Translations under genes and position numbers: made by a program
Shown: piece by piece, positions 34,805 through 46,030 of the stretch
Position numbering within the stretch: the stretch's first letter is position 1
Layout of the letters: the number at the start of each line of letters is the position of its first letter
The notes under the pieces: generated by a model
The model's input: only the letters and a program-made list of their open reading frames with translations
Database searches by the model: none
Told to the model about the DNA's origin: nothing
Source: Actinacidiphila yeochonensis CN732
GTDB lineage: Bacteria; Actinomycetota; Actinomycetes; Streptomycetales; Streptomycetaceae
NCBI RefSeq assembly: GCF_000745345.1
Contig: NZ_JQNR01000005.1
Coordinates: forward strand, 2,852,001 to 2,916,000
DNA: 64,000 bases
Direction of reading: 5' to 3'

Positions 34805-35848
34805 ATGCAGGTCCTGGCCACCGGGGTGCGGCGTGACGAGCGGCCGCTGCTGGAGCGCGCCTTCGCGCCCCGCCACGAGGTGCGCTGCGTCGAGGCGCCG
34901 CTGACCGAGGAGACGCTGCCGCTGGCCGCCGGGTTCGAGGCGGTGTCCACCGGGGTCAGCGCGGTGCTCGACGCCCCCGCCCTGGAGGCCCTGGTGCGCG
35001 GCGGCACCCGGCTGGTCACCCAGCGCTCCACCGGCCACAACAACATCGACCTCGCCCACGCCGAGCGGCTGGGCCTGACCGTCGCCCGCGTCACCGGGTA
35101 CTCCCCGTACTCGGTGGCCGAGTTCGCGTGGACGCTGGCGGCCGCCGTCAACCGGAGGATCGTCCGCTCCGTCGCCCGAACCAGGGACGCCGACACCCGG
35201 CTCGACGGGCTGCTCGGCCGGGACTTCCACGGCCGCACCGCAGGGGTGGTCGGCACCGGCCGGATCGGTTCGGCGTTCGCCGCCATCGCCCGCGGCTTCG
35301 GCATGAAGCTGCTGGGCTGGGACATCGAGGTGGACCCCGGGTGCCAGGAGATGGGCCTGGAGTACGTCGAACTCGACCGGCTGCTGCGGGAGTCCGACCT
35401 GGTCAGCCTGCACGTGCCGCTGATGCCCTCCACCCACGGCCTGATCGGCGCGCGCCGGCTGGCGGAGATGAAGGAGGGCGTGCTGCTGGTCAACACCAGC
35501 CGCGGCGCCCTGGTCGACACCGCCGCGCTGGCCGAGGCGCTGGCCACGGGGCGGGTCGGCGGCTTCGGTATGGACGTGTACGAGGAGGAGGCCGGTCCGG
35601 CCCTGGACCCGCGCTTCCACCGGGCGGCGGCCGCCGCCGGAGCCGACGGCCCGGACGGCGACGGGGACGGGGAGAGGGACGACAACCTGTCGCCCCTGCT
35701 CGTCTTCGACCAGGTCCTGGTCACCTCGAACCAGGCATACTTCACGGTCGACGCGCTGGAGGAGATCGCCGCCGCGACCGTCCGGAATGTGGACGACTAT
35801 CTTGCGGGCAGGATCACCGAGTGCACGCTGATCCCGAAGTCCCCGTGA
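34805..35848 (+). CDS. D-2-hydroxyacid dehydrogenase, D-lactate dehydrogenase-like
   Basis: NAD-dependent dehydrogenase of 347 residues, probably reducing pyruvate or a related 2-keto acid. The N-terminal part shows TQRSTGHNNIDLAHAERLGL. The Rossmann domain has GVVGTGRIGSAFAAIARGFG (about 145-164), GWDIEVDP and VSLHVPLMPSTHGLIGARRL. SRGALVDTAALAEAL with its Arg is catalytic, GFGMDVYEEEAGPAL carries the Glu, and VTSNQAYFTVDALEEIAAAT replaces the usual TPHxA, with Gln-Ala in place of His-Ala; D-LDHs typically have TGHQAF-like variants, so the acid/base residue deserves care. An acidic insert (DGDGDGERDD) is unusual. The start has GGAAGGAG upstream. Overflow metabolism with the neighbouring pta-ackA is plausible. 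Confidence 0.87.
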   Translation: MQVLATGVRRDERPLLERAFAPRHEVRCVEAPLTEETLPLAAGFEAVSTGVSAVLDAPALEALVRGGTRLVTQRSTGHNNIDLAHAERLGLTVARVTGYSPYSVAEFAWTLAAAVNRRIVRSVARTRDADTRLDGLLGRDFHGRTAGVVGTGRIGSAFAAIARGFGMKLLGWDIEVDPGCQEMGLEYVELDRLLRESDLVSLHVPLMPSTHGLIGARRLAEMKEGVLLVNTSRGALVDTAALAEALATGRVGGFGMDVYEEEAGPALDPRFHRAAAAAGADGPDGDGDGERDDNLSPLLVFDQVLVTSNQAYFTVDALEEIAAATVRNVDDYLAGRITECTLIPKSP

Positions 35849-35888
35849 CGCGGACGTTTCGTCCACCGCACACCTGGAGGCACCCTTC

Positions 35889-36914
35889 ATGCGCATCGGA
35901 GTCCTCACCGCCGGCGGCGACTGCCCCGGCCTCAACGCCGTCATCCGATCCGTGGTGCACCGCGCGGTGTCCGGCCACGCCGACGAGGTGATCGGCTTCG
36001 AGGACGGTTTCGTCGGGCTGCTGGAAGGCCGCTTCCGCGAGCTGGACCTCAACTCCGTCAGCGGCATCCTGGCCCGCGGCGGCACCATCCTCGGCTCGGC
36101 CCGGCTGGAGCGGGCGCGGCTGCGGGAGGCCGCCGACAACGCCGACGACCTGTGCTCCCGCTACGGCATCGACGTACTCATCCCGATCGGCGGCGAGGGC
36201 ACCCTCACCGCCGCCCGGATGCTCTCCGAGGCCGGCATGCCGGTGGTGGGCGTGCCGAAGACCATCGACAACGACATCAGCGGCACCGACCGCACCTTCG
36301 GCTTCGACACCGCCGTCACCGTGGCCACCGAGGCCATCGACCGGCTGCAGACCACCGCCGAGTCCCACCAGCGGGTGATGGTGGTGGAGGTGATGGGACG
36401 GCACGCCGGGTGGATCGCGCTGGAGGCCGGGATGGCCAGCGGCGCCCACGGCATCTGCGTCCCCGAACGGCCCTTCGACCCGGCCGACCTGGTGCACATG
36501 GTCGAGAAGCGGTTCGCCCGCGGCAAGCGGTTCGCGGTGGTCTGCGTCGCCGAGGGCGCCCACCCGGCCAAGGACACCATGGACTACGGGGTCGGCGAGA
36601 TCGACAAGTTCGGCCACGAGCGGTTCCAGGGGATCGGCACCACCCTCGCCATCGAGCTGGAGGCCCGGCTCGGCAAGGAGGCCCGCCCGGTCATCCTCGG
36701 CCACGTCCAGCGCGGCGGCGTGCCCACCCCGTACGACAGGGTGCTGGCCACCCGCTTCGGCTGGCACGCGGTGGAGGCCGCGCACAGCCGCTCCTTCGGC
36801 CACATGACGGCCCTGCACGGCACCCGGATCACCATGGTGCCGCTCGCGGACGCCGTCACCCACCTCAAGACGGTGCCCGAGAACCGCATGGAGGAGGCCG
36901 AGTCGGTCTTCTGA
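35889..36914 (+). CDS. pfkA: 6-phosphofructokinase, ATP-dependent
   Basis: Phosphorylates fructose 6-phosphate to the 1,6-bisphosphate. The 341 residues begin MRIGVLTAGGDCPGLNAVIR (ATP-binding Gly-rich loop). IPIGGEGTLTAARML follows; Gly rather than Asp in this loop favours ATP over pyrophosphate. PKTIDNDISGTDRTFGFDTA holds the catalytic TIDND, and MGRHAGWIALEAGMASGAHG is the substrate loop. The ATG at 35889 has CTGGAGGC upstream. It follows the dehydrogenase by 40 bases on the same strand, so the two probably share a transcript. It ends at a tandem repeat and a hairpin. Confidence 0.95.
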   Translation: MRIGVLTAGGDCPGLNAVIRSVVHRAVSGHADEVIGFEDGFVGLLEGRFRELDLNSVSGILARGGTILGSARLERARLREAADNADDLCSRYGIDVLIPIGGEGTLTAARMLSEAGMPVVGVPKTIDNDISGTDRTFGFDTAVTVATEAIDRLQTTAESHQRVMVVEVMGRHAGWIALEAGMASGAHGICVPERPFDPADLVHMVEKRFARGKRFAVVCVAEGAHPAKDTMDYGVGEIDKFGHERFQGIGTTLAIELEARLGKEARPVILGHVQRGGVPTPYDRVLATRFGWHAVEAAHSRSFGHMTALHGTRITMVPLADAVTHLKTVPENRMEEAESVF

Positions 36915-36916
36915 CG

Positions 36917-36987
36917 GCCCGCCCGTCCGGTCCCGCCCGTCCGGTCCCGCCCGTCCGGTCCCGCCCGTCCGGTCCCGCCCGTCCCGG
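36917..36987. repeat. Five 14-bp tandem repeats after pfkA
   Basis: Units of TCCCGCCCGTCCGG at 36931, 36945 and 36959, with a variant first copy at 36917 and a last copy at 36973 that has one extra C. The array runs into the terminator stem. Confidence 0.8.
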
Positions 36988-37016
36988 TCCCGCTCTCCGA
37001 GGAGCGGGACCGGGAC
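36981..37016. terminator. Bidirectional hairpin between pfkA and glgB
   Basis: A perfect 15-bp stem (36981-36995 with 37002-37016) and 6-base loop lie between the convergent genes pfkA and glgB. The left arm is built from the last repeat unit. Confidence 0.8.
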
Positions 37017-37035
37017 CGCCGGCGACGGGGGTGAG

Positions 37036-39771
37036 TCAGGCGGACCGGCGCAGCCAGAGCGTGGCCAGCGGCGGCAGCGTCAGCGCGATGCTGTGCCGGC
37101 GGCCGTGCCAGGGCGCCGGCTCGCTCTTGACCGGCCCGTCCAGGACCACGCCGCTGCCGCCGTAGCGGGTCTCGTCGGTGTTCAGCACCGGCGTCCACAG
37201 CCCCTCGGGGCAGCCGATCCGGTACTCCCGCCGCACCACCGGCGAGAGGTTGCTGACCACCAGCAGGGGCTGCCCGGCGGTGTCGAGGCGCAGGAACGAG
37301 AAGGTGTTGTCGTCGGCCGCGCCGCCGTCGATCCACGAGAAGCCGGCCGGGTCGGTGTCCAGCTGCCACAGCGCGGGCGTGGCCCGGTACACCGCGTTGA
37401 GCTCGGCGACCAGGTCGCGCACCCCGCGGTGGTCGGCCGCCGCGCCGTACCCGTCGGCCACCAGCCCCCAGTCCGGGCCGCTGTCGTGGGACCACTCCGC
37501 GCCCTGCGCGAACTCCTGCCCCATGAAGAGCAGCTGCTTGCCGGGGTGGGCCCACATGAAGCCCAGGTAGGCGCGGTGGTTGGCGCGCCGCTGCCACCAG
37601 TCGCCGGGCATCTTCTCCACCAGCGCCCGCTTGCCGTGCACCACCTCGTCGTGCGAGATCGGCAGCACGTAGTTCTCGCTGTAGGCGTAGACCATCGAGA
37701 ACGTCATCTCGTCGTGGTGGTACCTGCGGTGCACCGGCTCGTGCGCCATGTACTCCAGCGAGTCGTGCATCCAGCCCATGTTCCACTTCAGACCGAAGCC
37801 GAGGCCGCCGAAGCCGGTGTGGCCCACCAGGTGGGTGGCGCGGGTGACGCCGTCCCAGGCCGTGGACTCCTCGGCGATGGTCACCACGCCGGGGCAGCGC
37901 CGGTAGACGGTCGCGTTCATCTCCTGGAGGAAGGCCACCGCGTCGAGGTTCTCCCGGCCGCCGTAGGCGTTGGGCGCCCAGTCGCCGCCCTCCCGCGAGT
38001 AGTCGAGGTAGAGCATCGAGGCGACCGCGTCCACCCGCAGTCCGTCGATGTGGAACTCCTCGCACCAGTACACGGCGTTGGCGACGAGGAAGTTGCGCAC
38101 CTCGGTCCGGCCGAAGTCGAACTCCAGGGTGCCCCAGTCCGGGTGCTCGGCCCGGCGCGGGTCGGCCGGCTCGTACAGCGGCTCGCCGTCGAACCGGGCC
38201 AGCGCCCAGTCGTCCTTCGGGAAGTGCGCCGGCACCCAGTCCATGATCACGCCGACCCCGGCCCGGTGCAGCGCGTCCACCAGGAACCTGAAGTCGTCCG
38301 GCGAGCCCAGCCGCGAGGTCGGGGCGTAGTAGGAGGTGACCTGGTACCCCCACGACCCGCCGAACGGGTGCTCCGCCACCGGCATCAGCTCGACGTGGGT
38401 GAAGCCCAGCTCCCGGACGTACGCGGGCAGCTGCTCGGCGAGTTCGCGGTACCCCAGGCCCGGCCGCCACGAGGCCAGGTGCACCTCGTAGACGGAGAAC
38501 GGGGCCCGGTGCACGGGCGTGTCCGCGCGGTGCGCCATCCACTCCGCGTCGCCCCAGGCGTACGAGGACTCGGTGACGACGGAGGCGGTGGCCGGCGGCA
38601 CCTCGGTGGAGCGGGCCATCGGGTCGGCCTTCATCACCCGGGAGCCGTCGGGCCGGGTGATCTCGAACTTGTAGACGGTGCCGGGCCCGACCCCGGGCAC
38701 GAACAGCTCCCACACGCCCGAGGAGCCCAGCGAACGCATCGGGTGCGCGGTGCCGTCCCAGTACGTGAAGTCCGCCGCCAGCCGCACCCCGCGGGCGTTG
38801 GGCGCCCACACCGCGAACCGGGTGCCGGCCACCCCGCCGTGCTCCGTGGCCTGGGAGCCCAGCACCTTCCACAGCTGCTCGTGCCGGCCCTCCCCGATCA
38901 GGTGCAGGTCCAGCTCGCCCAGCGAGGGCAGGAACCGGTACGGGTCGTCCACCACGTGCTCGCCGTCGTCGTACCCGACCGCCAGCCGGTACGAGCCGGG
39001 GACGGCGGGCAGCGGCAGCAGCGCGGAGAAGAGCCCGTCGCCCTCGGCCGCCAGTTCCGCGCGCTGCCCGTCGGTCCCGTCCTGCCCGTCCAGCCCGCCC
39101 AGGAGCACCGCCACCGAGCGGGCGAACGGCCGCAGCGCCCGCACCCGGACCCCGCCCGGCTCCTGGTGCGCGCCGAGCAGCGCGTGCGGGTCGTGGTGCG
39201 AGCCGTCGAGCAGGCGGCGGCGGTCCCCGTCGGCGAGGGCGCCGGGCACGGCGGCCCCCGCCTCGGCCCCCGCCTCGGCCGCGCCGTCCGGTCCGGCGGT
39301 GCCCGTCGCGTTCGTCGGGGTCGCCGTGCCCGTCGCGTTCGCCGGGGCGGCGGGCGGCTGGGCCGCGGACCAGGCCGGGGGAGCGGACCGCTGCTCGGGT
39401 CGCTGGGCCGCCGCACTCCCCGGCTGCCCGGCCGCTGAGGGGGCGTCGGAGGGCAGCCGGGGGCGGCTGTGCGGCCGCGCCGGGTCGAGCGGGCGCTCCC
39501 GGTCCGGCCCGGACGCCGGCCCCCGCTCGGGGTCCCGCCCCCGCTCGGGTTCCCGTGCGCCGGGGCGCGCCGGGGCCGGAGCCGCCTGCGGCCGCGCCTC
39601 GGGGGCCGGGGCCGGGGCCGGAGCGCCGTCCGCCGCGGCCGGCTGCTGCTGCGGCGCGGTGCCGGAGGCCGCGGGGTGGCGGGTGGTGGCGTCGTAGCCG
39701 CGCGCCGCCGCCTCGGAGGTGGTGCCCGAGGGAAGGGCGGTCGGGCGGTGCTGGTCGGGAGGGACGGTCAC
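37036..39771 (-). CDS. glgB: 1,4-alpha-glucan branching enzyme, long N-terminal extension
   Basis: Introduces alpha-1,6 branches into glycogen-like glucan (GH13). The 911-residue protein is longer than the usual 730-ish because of a Pro/Ala/Arg-rich disordered head of about 180 residues. Then come DGSHHDPHALLGAHQEPGGV (first carbohydrate-binding module), AGTRFAVWAPNARGVRLAAD (CBM48), the GH13 core with MPVAEHPFGGSWGYQVTSYY, nucleophile Asp in DGLRVDAVASMLYLDYSREG, acid/base Glu in VVTIAEESTAWDGVTR, third Asp in LPISHDEVVHGK, and a C-terminal beta domain. The GTG at 39771 has AGGAGG at good spacing; a later start without the extension is possible. It acts after GlgE in the same cluster, 94 bases downstream of mak. 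Confidence 0.93.
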   Translation of the reverse strand: MTVPPDQHRPTALPSGTTSEAAARGYDATTRHPAASGTAPQQQPAAADGAPAPAPAPEARPQAAPAPARPGAREPERGRDPERGPASGPDRERPLDPARPHSRPRLPSDAPSAAGQPGSAAAQRPEQRSAPPAWSAAQPPAAPANATGTATPTNATGTAGPDGAAEAGAEAGAAVPGALADGDRRRLLDGSHHDPHALLGAHQEPGGVRVRALRPFARSVAVLLGGLDGQDGTDGQRAELAAEGDGLFSALLPLPAVPGSYRLAVGYDDGEHVVDDPYRFLPSLGELDLHLIGEGRHEQLWKVLGSQATEHGGVAGTRFAVWAPNARGVRLAADFTYWDGTAHPMRSLGSSGVWELFVPGVGPGTVYKFEITRPDGSRVMKADPMARSTEVPPATASVVTESSYAWGDAEWMAHRADTPVHRAPFSVYEVHLASWRPGLGYRELAEQLPAYVRELGFTHVELMPVAEHPFGGSWGYQVTSYYAPTSRLGSPDDFRFLVDALHRAGVGVIMDWVPAHFPKDDWALARFDGEPLYEPADPRRAEHPDWGTLEFDFGRTEVRNFLVANAVYWCEEFHIDGLRVDAVASMLYLDYSREGGDWAPNAYGGRENLDAVAFLQEMNATVYRRCPGVVTIAEESTAWDGVTRATHLVGHTGFGGLGFGLKWNMGWMHDSLEYMAHEPVHRRYHHDEMTFSMVYAYSENYVLPISHDEVVHGKRALVEKMPGDWWQRRANHRAYLGFMWAHPGKQLLFMGQEFAQGAEWSHDSGPDWGLVADGYGAAADHRGVRDLVAELNAVYRATPALWQLDTDPAGFSWIDGGAADDNTFSFLRLDTAGQPLLVVSNLSPVVRREYRIGCPEGLWTPVLNTDETRYGGSGVVLDGPVKSEPAPWHGRRHSIALTLPPLATLWLRRSA

Positions 39772-39865
39772 GGGAGGAGCCTCCTCGAACGGGATCGGGA
39801 GCGGCGGGGAGCGGGCGCCGCCGAGGGTCGGCGGCCGCCGGGGCGGTGGCGCCGGCCCGCGGCGG

Positions 39866-41305
39866 TCACCCCGCCGAGGTCGCCAGCCGGGCCAGGGCGG
39901 ACAGCGGGATGGGGAGCCACGCGGGCCGGTGCCGGGCTTCGTAGCGGGCCTCGTAGATCGCCTTGTCGGTCTCGAAGGCCCGTATCAGTACCGGCTGTTC
40001 ACGCGGGTCGGTGCCCGCGACGGCCGCGTAGCCGGAGCAGAAGGCGTCCCGGTGCGGCGGGGCCCAGGGGCCGTTGGCGCTGTGGTGCGCGGCGTAGTCG
40101 AAGGAGCGCAGCATGCCCGCGACGTCCTGCACCGGCGGGGCCGGGCGGCGGCGTTCGGCCAGCGGCCGGGCCGGCTCGCCCTCGAAGTCGATGAGCATCC
40201 ACGCCCCGTCCGGGCCGCGCAGCGCCTGGCCGAGATGGAGGTCGCCGTGCACCCGCTGGGCGGTCACCGCCCCGCCGGGGCCGCCGCCGGCGCCGAGCTT
40301 GGCCAGGTCGTCGAAGGCCGAGCGCAGCGCGGCGGCGTACGGGCGGACGGCCGGCACCTCGGCCGCGGTGTCCTCCAGCCGCCGCGTCATCGCCGCGGCC
40401 GCCCGTTCCAGCGCGGCGCCGTCCAGCCGCCTCACCGGCAGCGCCTCGGCCAGCGCCCGGTGCACCTCCGCGGTGGCCGCGCCCAGCGCCGCCGCCTCGG
40501 CCCGGAAGTCGCCGTCCTCGGCCACCGACGCCAGGGCCAGCGCCCAGCCGTCGGCCGAGCCGGGCAGGAACCGCTGGAGCACGCCCAGCGTGGTCGGCTC
40601 GCCGTCTCCCCCGCCGTCTCCGTCGCCCGGCGCGGAGGTGTCCTCGGCGGGCAGCGCCTCGAACCACGCCACCGGCTCGGCCACCCGGCGCGAACCGGCG
40701 CGGGCCAGCGCCAGCGACAGCTCCAGGTCCGGGTTGGTGCCGGGCGAGACCCGGCGGAACAGCTTGAGGATGTACGCGTCGCCGTACACCACCGACGTGT
40801 TGGACTGCTCGGCGGTGGACACCCTCGGCGTCAGGCCCGGGGGGAACTCGGCCGACGGCTCGGTGGTGAAGCGCAGCCGCCCGCTGCGGCCGGGCAGCCG
40901 CAGCCGCTCCAGCAGCAGCGCGGCCAACCGCGGGTCGTGCGGCGCGTCGTAGAGGGTCAGCCCGTCGTAGGGGCCGCCGACCGCCGGTCCGAGCGCGGCC
41001 CGCACCAGCGCGGAGGGCAGCAGCGGGTGGGCGCCCAGCAGCAGCTGGTAGCAGTCCGGCGGCCGGCCGGGCTGCTCCACGTCGACCAGGAGGTGCAGCA
41101 GGCCGAGCGGGCCGAGTCGGCCACCCGGGGGAACGAGTTCGGTGGCGGCCGCCAGCCGGAAGCCGCCGATGGGCAGCCCCTTGCCGGCGAACCAGCGCTG
41201 CCGGGGCAGCCAGCCGCGCAGCAGGGGATCGAGGGAGCGCAGCAGGCCGGGGACGAGGTCGCGGCCGGCGACGGGGGGCACACGGGTCCAGGAGCTGTCC
41301 GACAT
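39866..41305 (-). CDS. mak: Maltokinase (Mak/Pep2)
   Basis: Phosphorylates maltose with ATP to alpha-maltose 1-phosphate, the donor for GlgE. The 479 residues show RSLDPLLRGWLPRQRWFAGK at the front (the N-terminal cap typical of maltokinases), SNTSVVYGDAYILKLFRRVS (ATP-binding Lys), then the kinase loop VHGDLHLGQALRGPDGAWML, with the catalytic Asp, and IDFEGEPARPLAERR (Mg2+ Asp), like aminoglycoside phosphotransferases. The ATG at 41305 has only a moderate upstream signal. In many actinobacteria mak is fused to treS; here it is a separate gene 265 bases downstream of treS with a hairpin between. Confidence 0.92.
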   Translation of the reverse strand: MSDSSWTRVPPVAGRDLVPGLLRSLDPLLRGWLPRQRWFAGKGLPIGGFRLAAATELVPPGGRLGPLGLLHLLVDVEQPGRPPDCYQLLLGAHPLLPSALVRAALGPAVGGPYDGLTLYDAPHDPRLAALLLERLRLPGRSGRLRFTTEPSAEFPPGLTPRVSTAEQSNTSVVYGDAYILKLFRRVSPGTNPDLELSLALARAGSRRVAEPVAWFEALPAEDTSAPGDGDGGGDGEPTTLGVLQRFLPGSADGWALALASVAEDGDFRAEAAALGAATAEVHRALAEALPVRRLDGAALERAAAAMTRRLEDTAAEVPAVRPYAAALRSAFDDLAKLGAGGGPGGAVTAQRVHGDLHLGQALRGPDGAWMLIDFEGEPARPLAERRRPAPPVQDVAGMLRSFDYAAHHSANGPWAPPHRDAFCSGYAAVAGTDPREQPVLIRAFETDKAIYEARYEARHRPAWLPIPLSALARLATSAG

Positions 41306-41470
41306 GGCGTCCTTTCCCCTGGGAGTCGCGCCCGCACCGCGACCAGCGGCGGGGGCGCCAGCCTCCCGGATGGCGGGTTCGGGCTGTCCGGCGACACGGG
41401 GAGCCTGCCCCGGGCGGGTGACAGGAAACCGCCGTACGGGCTGCTGCGGGCCGTCGGGTTACCAAGGATC

Positions 41471-41505
41471 GTGCCCGAGGTGCGGGAGGCCCGCACCTCG
41501 GGCAC
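41471..41505 (-). terminator. Hairpin between treS and mak
   Basis: A perfect 15-bp stem (41471-41485 with 41491-41505) and 5-base loop lie 66 bases after the treS stop. It may end or thin out transcription, so mak and glgB could be expressed at a lower level than glgE-treS or have their own promoter. Confidence 0.7.
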
Positions 41506-41570
41506 GGACTCGTCGCGGCCCTGCCGGACGGGCCGCCGCCGGGGGGCCGGTCAGCCGGCCCCCCGATCCG

Positions 41571-43267
<1,697 letters not shown>

Positions 43268-43271
<4 letters not shown>

Positions 43272-45253
43272 CTGAGTGACCCTCCGATCGATGGAGACGG
43301 TCGCAGCGACATGATGTGCGCGGGCGCACGGCCCGGTTCCAGGCGCACATAGTTGTCCCTGCCCCAGTGGTAGGTGTCGCCGGTGAGCTCGTCGCGCACC
43401 GGGAACGACTCGTGCCAGGAGAGGCCGAGTTCCGGCATGTCCAACGAGACGGTCGCCTCCTGGGTGTGGTACGGGTCCAGGTTGGCGACCACCAGGATCA
43501 CGTCGTCGCCGCTGCGCTTGGAGAACGCCAGCAGCGAACCGTTGTCCACCGGGTGGAACGCGATGTCGCGCAGTTGCCGGAGCGCCGGGTGACGGCGCCG
43601 GAGCCGGTTGAGCGTGGTGATCAGCGGGGCCAGCGAGCGCCCCTCGGCCTCGGCCCGGGACCAGTCCCGCGGCCGCAGCTGGTACTTCTCGGACTCGGCG
43701 TACTCCTCGCTGCCCGGGTGGGCCGGCACGCCTTCGCACAGCTCGAAGCCGGCGTACATCCCCCAACTGGGGGAGAGGGTCGCCGCCAGCACCGCCCGGA
43801 CCTCGAAGGCGGCCCGGCCGCCCTGCTGGAGGTAGGCGTGCAGGATGTCGGGGGTGTTCACGAACAGGTTGGGCCGCATCCAGGCGGCGGTGTCCCGGCT
43901 GAGCTCGCGCGCGTACTCCGCCAGCTCCTCCTTGCCGGTACGCCAGGTGAAGTAGGTGTACGACTGCTGGAAGCCGATCTTGCCCAGGGTGCTCATCATG
44001 GCGGGGCGGGTGAACGCCTCGGCCAGGAAGATCACGTCCGGGTCGGTGCGGTTGATGTCGGCGATCACCTTCTCCCAGAAGACCACCGGCTTGGTGTGCG
44101 GGTTGTCGACGCGGAAGATCCGCACCCCGTGCCCCATCCAGTGCCGCAGCAGCCGCAGCGTCTCCCGGACGATGCCGCCGAAGTCCCGGTCGAAGGCGAG
44201 CGGGTAGATGTCCTGGTACTTCTTCGGCGGGTTCTCCGCGTACGCGATCGAGCCGTCCGCCCGGTGCGCGAACCACTCCGGGTGCTTCTCCACCCACGGG
44301 TGGTCCGGGGAGCACTGGAGCGCGAAGTCCAGCGCCACCTCCAGGCGCAGCTCCCGGGCCCGCGCCACGAAGTAGTCGAAGTCCGCCAGGGTGCCCAGGT
44401 CCGGGTGGACGGCGTCGTGGCCGCCCTCGGCCGAGCCGATCGCCCACGGCGAGCCGACGTCGTCCGGGCCGGCTGTCAGGCTGTTGTCGCGGCCCTTGCG
44501 GAAGGCGGTGCCGATCGGGTGGATCGGCGGCAGGTACACCACGTCGAAGCCCATCGCGGCCACCGCCGGCAGCCGGTCGGCCGCGGTGCGGAAGGTGCCC
44601 GGCCGCAGGGTGCCGTCGGCCCGCTCCACGGCGCCCTCGGAGCGCGGGAAGAGCTCGTACCAGGAGCCGAACAGCGCCCGCTCCCGCTCCACCTGGAGCG
44701 GCATCGGACGGGAGGCGCTGACGAGTTCGCGCAACGGGTGACGGTCCAGCACCGCCACCACCTCGGGCGCCAGCGCCGCCGCGTGCCGGGCCGCCGGCTG
44801 CCGCGCGGTGTCCCGCAGCGCGTCCACCGCGGCCAGCACCACCGGGCGCCCGTCGTTCTTCGGCACCCCGGAGGCGGCCCGCTCGTACAGCTGCGCGCCC
44901 TCGGCGAGCACCAGCTCGGTGTCGATGCCCGCCGGGACCTTGATCCCCGCGGTGTGCCGCCAGGTGGCCACCGGGTCCGACCACGCCTCCACCGTGTACG
45001 TCCAGCGCCCCTCGGCCGTCGGGGTGACCCGCGCCCCCCAGCGGTCGGTGCCCGGCGCCAGCTCCCGCATCGGCGTCCACGGCCCGGAGCGGCCGGCCGC
45101 GTCGCGCAGCACCACGTTGGCGGCGACGGCGTCATGGCCCTCGCGGAAGACCGTCGCGGTCACCTGGAAGGTCTCGCCGACCACCGCCTTGGCCGGGCGG
45201 CGGCCGCAGTCGACGACGGGCTGGACGTCGAGGACGGGAATACGACCGATCAT
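43268..45253 (-). CDS. glgE: Alpha-1,4-glucan:maltose-1-phosphate maltosyltransferase
   Basis: Extends alpha-1,4-glucan by two glucose units from maltose 1-phosphate (GH13_3). The 661 residues have an N-terminal immunoglobulin-like domain (RIPVLDVQPVVDCGRRPAKA), a helical region, and the catalytic core: FDVVYLPPIHPIGTAFRKGR, SPWAIGSAEGGHDAVHPDLG, the nucleophile Asp in GVRIFRVDNPHTKPVVFWEK, the acid/base Glu in VIFLAEAFTRPAMM, then FVNTPDILHAYLQQGG with the third Asp. The Lys and Asn residues around NPPKKYQDIYPL contact the donor phosphate in known structures. The ATG at 45253 follows AGGTGAGG. It is first in the glgE-treS unit. Confidence 0.94.
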
Positions 45254-46030
45254 TGCCTCACCTGACAACTCGCACGGCGGATGGAGACCCCCGCTCTTTT
45301 TAACTGTTCTTGGCCGAACCGGCTCGCTCGCGCCGGCCGGCCGGGAGGGGTTCACCCGGCCGGCTGACGAGCCGATCGTTGCCCGCCGGGAGCCTGCCCA
45401 CCCATCGACGCGGGAACCCGCCGCCTGACGACCGTTCGGGAGCGCGCGCCCGGGCGCGCGCCCCGTCACGGGCGGCCGGACCGGCCTGCGCCGGACCGGC
45501 CGAACCGCCGGTGGGGGCATCGCGCCGGTCGGCGCATCGCGTCGCCCGTCCGCGCCCCGCAACGCGCCCCGGCGCACACCCGAAAGGGTGAATGCCACCG
45601 GAGGGCTCCAACGGGCCGCGGACGTTTCCGGCCACCGGCCCCGCGAGGTCCGCCGCCGTCCGCCCCGCCCCGCCGCGGCGCCCCGGCACCGCCCCGCGCC
45701 CGCACCCGCGCGGGCTGTTTCCCGGCGGCCCCCGACCGCCCCCCGACCGCCGCCCGGCCGCCGAACTCCCGTCGCGCCCCCGCCCCGCACCGGGTCCCGC
45801 ACCGGCTCCGTACCGGTCCGCGGCCCGTCCCACGCCCGTGCCGCGCCCGTCCCGGCCGTCGTCAGGGGGACCTGCCGCGCGCCCCCGGACGTGCCGGCGG
45901 CGCACGGGACGGCGCCCGCCGCCACCCGGCCGTACGCCGTCACCCCCGTGAGCCGCCGTTAGCGCGTTTGGAGCCAAAGATCGTGGACAGCGCCCCCGGG
46001 CCCCCGCCCGGCCCGGCTACGGTCGACGGC
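45254..46030. other. Divergent intergenic region of glgE and glgP
   Basis: 777 bases with no gene I can support; open frames across it are of very high G+C and low complexity. It must hold the promoters of both glycogen units. A TACGGT box is seen for glgP. Confidence 0.5.
46018..46023 (+). promoter_or_regulatory. Putative -10 box, leaderless glgP transcript
   Basis: TACGGT lies seven bases before the GTG at 46031, and no Shine-Dalgarno sequence is present. Confidence 0.45.

Noticed and set aside
43272..45080. Extension of the treS frame by about 600 codons upstream
   Set aside because: This stretch is glgE read in another frame. The treS family start MIVNEPVPDTF with a TTG codon and a ribosome binding site explains the gene.
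45300..46030. Open frames of 80-225 codons between glgE and glgP
   Set aside because: They are Pro/Arg/Gly/Ala-rich on both strands with no domain, no ribosome binding site and no distinct codon pattern. I treat the stretch as intergenic.
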